A stretch of DNA of 64,000 nt from Pirellulales bacterium (GTDB lineage Bacteria; Planctomycetota; Planctomycetia; Pirellulales; JAEUIK01). The notes beneath the pieces were generated by a model. That model saw nothing but the letters and a program-made list of their open reading frames with translations. It was not told the origin of the DNA and did not search any database. The DNA lies in contig JAHBXR010000006.1 in assembly GCA_019636335.1 (NCBI GenBank), positions 203,451 to 267,450 on the forward strand. Reading direction: 5' to 3'. Both the position numbers and the translations under genes were made by a program. Position 1 is the stretch's first letter. Every line of letters begins with the position of its first letter. Positions 63,172 through 64,000 of this stretch are shown here, piece after piece.

Positions 63172-63781
63172 GCAGTTCCTTCGTCAAGCGTTGGATTGCC
63201 CGGAGCCAGAGCGCCCGCGTCTGCCCCGTTGTGCGGTCCATGGCGTGCCCGATCTCTTCGAACGGCAGCAGGTCGTAATTGCGTAACTGGATGACTTGCC
63301 GGTAGTGGGCCGGCAGCCGCGACATGGCCTGCTGAACGGCTTGCCGATCTTCGTCACGCACGAGCAAGTGGCTCGCCGTTTTTCCTTCGCTGACCAGATC
63401 GACCAGGTTCTCGAGCGCGCTCTCGTCGCCGGGGGGCGCCTCGCGGCGGAGATCGCGCTGCGCCGTGGCCAGGTAGCGGCGCCGCGCGTGAGCGAGTTTG
63501 TTCGCCAGGATGCCGCGCAGCCAGCCGGCGAACTCCTGGGGCGTGGTCCCTTGAAAGCCCACGATCCCGCGGTGAGCGTCGGCGAAGGTCTCTTGCACCA
63601 GGTCCGAGGCCGAGACTTTCACGCGCAGATCGGAGCGCAACTCGCGCTGCGCGGTCATGAGCAGATAGGCGCGGCAGCCTTGGAGCATTTGGCCCAGGGC
63701 CTCGGCGGAACCTGCGCGAGCGGCGGCCAGCAGTCTGGCATGTGAGTCGGGCGAACGCCCGGTGACAGGTGGCGTGGTCAC
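63152..63781 (-). CDS. ECF-type RNA polymerase sigma factor paired with the kinase
   Basis: 209 residues from GTG 63781 with AGGGG seven to eight bases upstream. Region 2 includes VSASDLVQETFADAHRGIVG and WLRGILANKLAHARRRYLAT. Region 4 includes RLPAHYRQVIQLRNYDLLPF and the recognition helix FEEIGHAMDRTTGQTRALWL. This is the planctomycete ECF type that is regularly encoded next to Ser/Thr kinases. The 20-bp overlap with the kinase gene suggests translational coupling and that the kinase controls the sigma factor. Upstream (63782-64000) I see only a short AT-richer promoter-like stretch. Confidence 0.93.
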   Translation of the reverse strand: MTTPPVTGRSPDSHARLLAAARAGSAEALGQMLQGCRAYLLMTAQRELRSDLRVKVSASDLVQETFADAHRGIVGFQGTTPQEFAGWLRGILANKLAHARRRYLATAQRDLRREAPPGDESALENLVDLVSEGKTASHLLVRDEDRQAVQQAMSRLPAHYRQVIQLRNYDLLPFEEIGHAMDRTTGQTRALWLRAIQRLTKELHGHDQS

Positions 63782-64000
63782 ATACAGCCCCTAAGGAAGT
63801 GAAGTCGAACCATTCCGCGCGGATCGCGAACGAGGCGATTATGCTCATCCGCCACGCGGCAAGCAACGACTTTTGCCGGCCGGTGACGGGCGGCAAACGG
63901 TGGACCAGGGCCGCGACTGGCGAAAAAGAAAAGTTTTTCGCGATTCGATATTTTTCGCGTGCGCGTCGCGATAGCTGCGGCACCTATAGGTAGGGGGATT

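Overview
The window is about 64 kb of GC-rich chromosome from a planctomycete, most likely of the Pirellulales. The case rests on gene content: two tandem DUF1559 proteins with N-terminal zinc ribbons, large Ser/Thr kinases fused to PQQ-propeller or TPR domains, ECF sigma/kinase and ECF sigma/anti-sigma-VWA gene pairs, TolQ/ExbD clusters with planctomycete-style partner proteins, and a futalosine-pathway menaquinone locus. I ran no database search, so all names come from motifs and recognised family sequence.

Layout. 1-5.3 kb is a scrambled patch: recG, a DUF5678-like/retropepsin-like pair, decayed copies of the 3' ends of mqnE and recG, and a decayed 1,382-bp IS256-type element with an 8-bp target duplication. 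Two overlapping small membrane-protein ORFs follow. 5.3-13.3 kb is mostly housekeeping: mqnE-mqnP, purC, a cyclase-family hydrolase, an enoyl-CoA hydratase and a TMTC-like TPR membrane protein. After tRNA-Phe, 14.1-27.4 kb is one co-directional block: toroid/HEAT protein, single-pass membrane protein, ExbB, two ExbDs, kinase-PQQ, a TPR/solute-binding-type protein and a secreted protein. A second kinase and a DapA-family aldolase follow on the other strand. 30-33.5 kb is an accessory patch (orphan D5-type primase-helicase, repeat-rich non-coding DNA, small acidic protein plus HEPN protein).

33.6-43.8 kb carries a histidine kinase, pnp, rpsO, an ECF sigma with its VWA anti-sigma, clpX and a KDPG aldolase. 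43.9-50.1 kb has the DUF1559 pair, a secreted repeat protein, a lipoprotein and holA. 50.2-56.6 kb has a mini-lipoprotein, thyX, a PIN toxin/antitoxin pair, a CaMKII-association-like protein, the epmA-efp / epmB translation-factor modification locus and a universal stress protein. 56.6-63.8 kb is a decaying region (VIT-like and Fic-like remnants and hairpin repeats). It ends in an ECF sigma/kinase-TPR pair whose kinase gene is split by an intact second copy of the IS256-type element.

The most notable points are: (1) the energised ExbB/ExbD/ExbD-kinase-solute-binding block, which has no ABC permease or ATPase; (2) a family of paired-palindrome (REPIN-like) repeats with compensatory changes, one copy ending next to a ribosome binding site; (3) the mosaic of recG and mqnE tails around a dead IS; (4) a kinase gene whose reading frame can be restored exactly by removing the IS and one target copy; (5) the HEPN/small acidic protein pair beside an orphan primase.
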